From NCBI GenBank assembly GCA_937891805.1, contig CALATK010000250.1, positions 1 to 12,339 on the forward strand: a stretch of DNA of 12,339 nt, given 5' to 3'. Within the stretch, counting starts at the first letter, position 1; the number at the start of each line of letters is the position of its first letter. This document shows, in pieces, positions 11,796 to 12,339 of the stretch. Both the position numbers and the translations under genes were made by a program. The stretch is from an uncultured Fibrobacter sp. (GTDB lineage: Bacteria > Fibrobacterota > Fibrobacteria > Fibrobacterales > Fibrobacteraceae). The notes beneath the pieces were generated by a model, which saw only the letters and a program-made list of their open reading frames with translations, made no database searches and was not told the DNA's origin.

Positions 11796-12339
11796 ATGGC
11801 AAAAGCATCTAAGAAGGCTGTAGAAGCCCCGGTTCTCGGAACCGACGCGGAATCCTTCCGCAAGGCGTTCACCGACCATATCAACCACACGCTGGCCCGC
11901 AGCATGGACACCGTCACCGACCATGAGAAGTTCCTGGCCGTGGCCTACGCCGTGCGCGACCGTCTGGTGGACCGCTGGATCAAGACCCAGGAAACTTATT
12001 ACGAGAAAGACGTGAAGCGCGTCTATTACCTGTCCCTGGAATTCTTGATTGGCCGTACCCTCGGCAACTCCGTGCTGAACCTGGATGTGGAACAGGCCGT
12101 GGTAGAAGCCCTGGACGAACTGGGCATGACCCTGGAAGAACTCCGCGAGCAGGAAGTGGACGCGGGTCTCGGTAACGGCGGTCTCGGCCGCTTGGCCGCC
12201 TGCTTCCTGGATTCCATGGCCACTCTGGAACTGCCCGCCACCGGTATGGGTATCCGCTACGAATACGGTATGTTCAGCCAGAAGATCGTGAACGGCGAGC
12301 AGGAAGAACAGCCCGACAACTGGCTGCGCCTGCCGAACC
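11796..12339 (+). CDS. glgP: Glycogen (alpha-glucan) phosphorylase, N-terminal part
   Basis: The frame is open from ATG 11796 to the window end (181 codons). It reads MAKASKKAVEAPVLGT, a non-conserved N-terminus, then the strongly conserved VYYLSLEFLIGRTLGN and DAGLGNGGLGRLAACFLDSMATL, then GIRYEYGMFSQKI and EQPDNWL. All are hallmarks of the GT35 phosphorylases. The enzyme releases glucose-1-phosphate from the non-reducing ends of glycogen, using pyridoxal phosphate bound in the C-terminal half, which lies outside this window. Family length is about 800-850 residues. The start lacks a clear Shine-Dalgarno sequence (only AGG about 10 nt upstream). It fits the glycogen storage known in Fibrobacter. 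It is divergent from the lipoprotein phosphatase gene. Confidence 0.95.
   Translation, partial: MAKASKKAVEAPVLGTDAESFRKAFTDHINHTLARSMDTVTDHEKFLAVAYAVRDRLVDRWIKTQETYYEKDVKRVYYLSLEFLIGRTLGNSVLNLDVEQAVVEALDELGMTLEELREQEVDAGLGNGGLGRLAACFLDSMATLELPATGMGIRYEYGMFSQKIVNGEQEEQPDNWLRLPN

Overview
The window looks like chromosomal DNA of a Fibrobacter-type bacterium (phylum Fibrobacterota). The reasons are a TIGR02147-family regulator, a family best known for its expansion in Fibrobacter succinogenes, several Cys-anchored lipoproteins with Ser/Gly linkers or lineage-specific repeats, moderately GC-rich coding sequence, and palindrome-rich AT/GC-contrasting intergenic DNA. This assignment is inferred from gene content; no marker gene was compared.

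Left end (1-1330). A 5'-truncated and 3'-broken UvrA-like ATPase fragment (+) runs tail to tail into an AT-rich rpmI (bL35), which is followed on the minus strand by GC-rich infC (IF3, probable TTG start). rplT, the usual third gene of infC-rpmI-rplT, is absent. Base composition changes at about 270-290 and again at about 500, so this end may be an assembly chimera or a rearrangement. Divergent from infC is tRNA-Gly(TCC) with a consensus -10 box and a strong terminator.

Middle left (1330-3970). A cluster of four hairpins precedes a small lipoprotein gene (+). That gene converges, with a 2-bp gap, on a 468-aa ATPase_2/DUF234-type AAA protein (-). Upstream of the ATPase lies about 300 bp of very AT-rich DNA. 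It holds the most striking signal in the window: four 21-bp operator-like units in alternating orientation with an exact 26-bp period, plus a probable fifth degenerate unit.

Centre (3965-7172). An apparent two-gene operon on the plus strand encodes the TIGR02147 regulator and, 15 bp downstream, a 762-aa lipoprotein. The lipoprotein has an N-terminal beta-rich region, three and a half repeats of about 75-85 residues, and two Ig/PKD-like C-terminal domains. A GNRA-loop terminator ends the unit.

Right (7173-12339). A TrmA/RlmD-like m5U RNA methyltransferase (+) is followed by a 110-bp imperfect inverted-repeat element and an MFS transporter (+). The transporter converges with a minus-strand pair: a histidine-phosphatase lipoprotein and a TIP30/HTATIP2-like NAD(P)-binding protein. 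Divergent from that pair, beyond a structured intergenic segment, is the 5' part of glgP (glycogen phosphorylase), cut by the window edge.

Most genes are housekeeping or ordinary accessory genes. The parts most worth a second look are the periodic operator array between the ATPase and the TIGR02147 operon, the repeat lipoprotein coupled to its regulator, and the compositionally odd left end.
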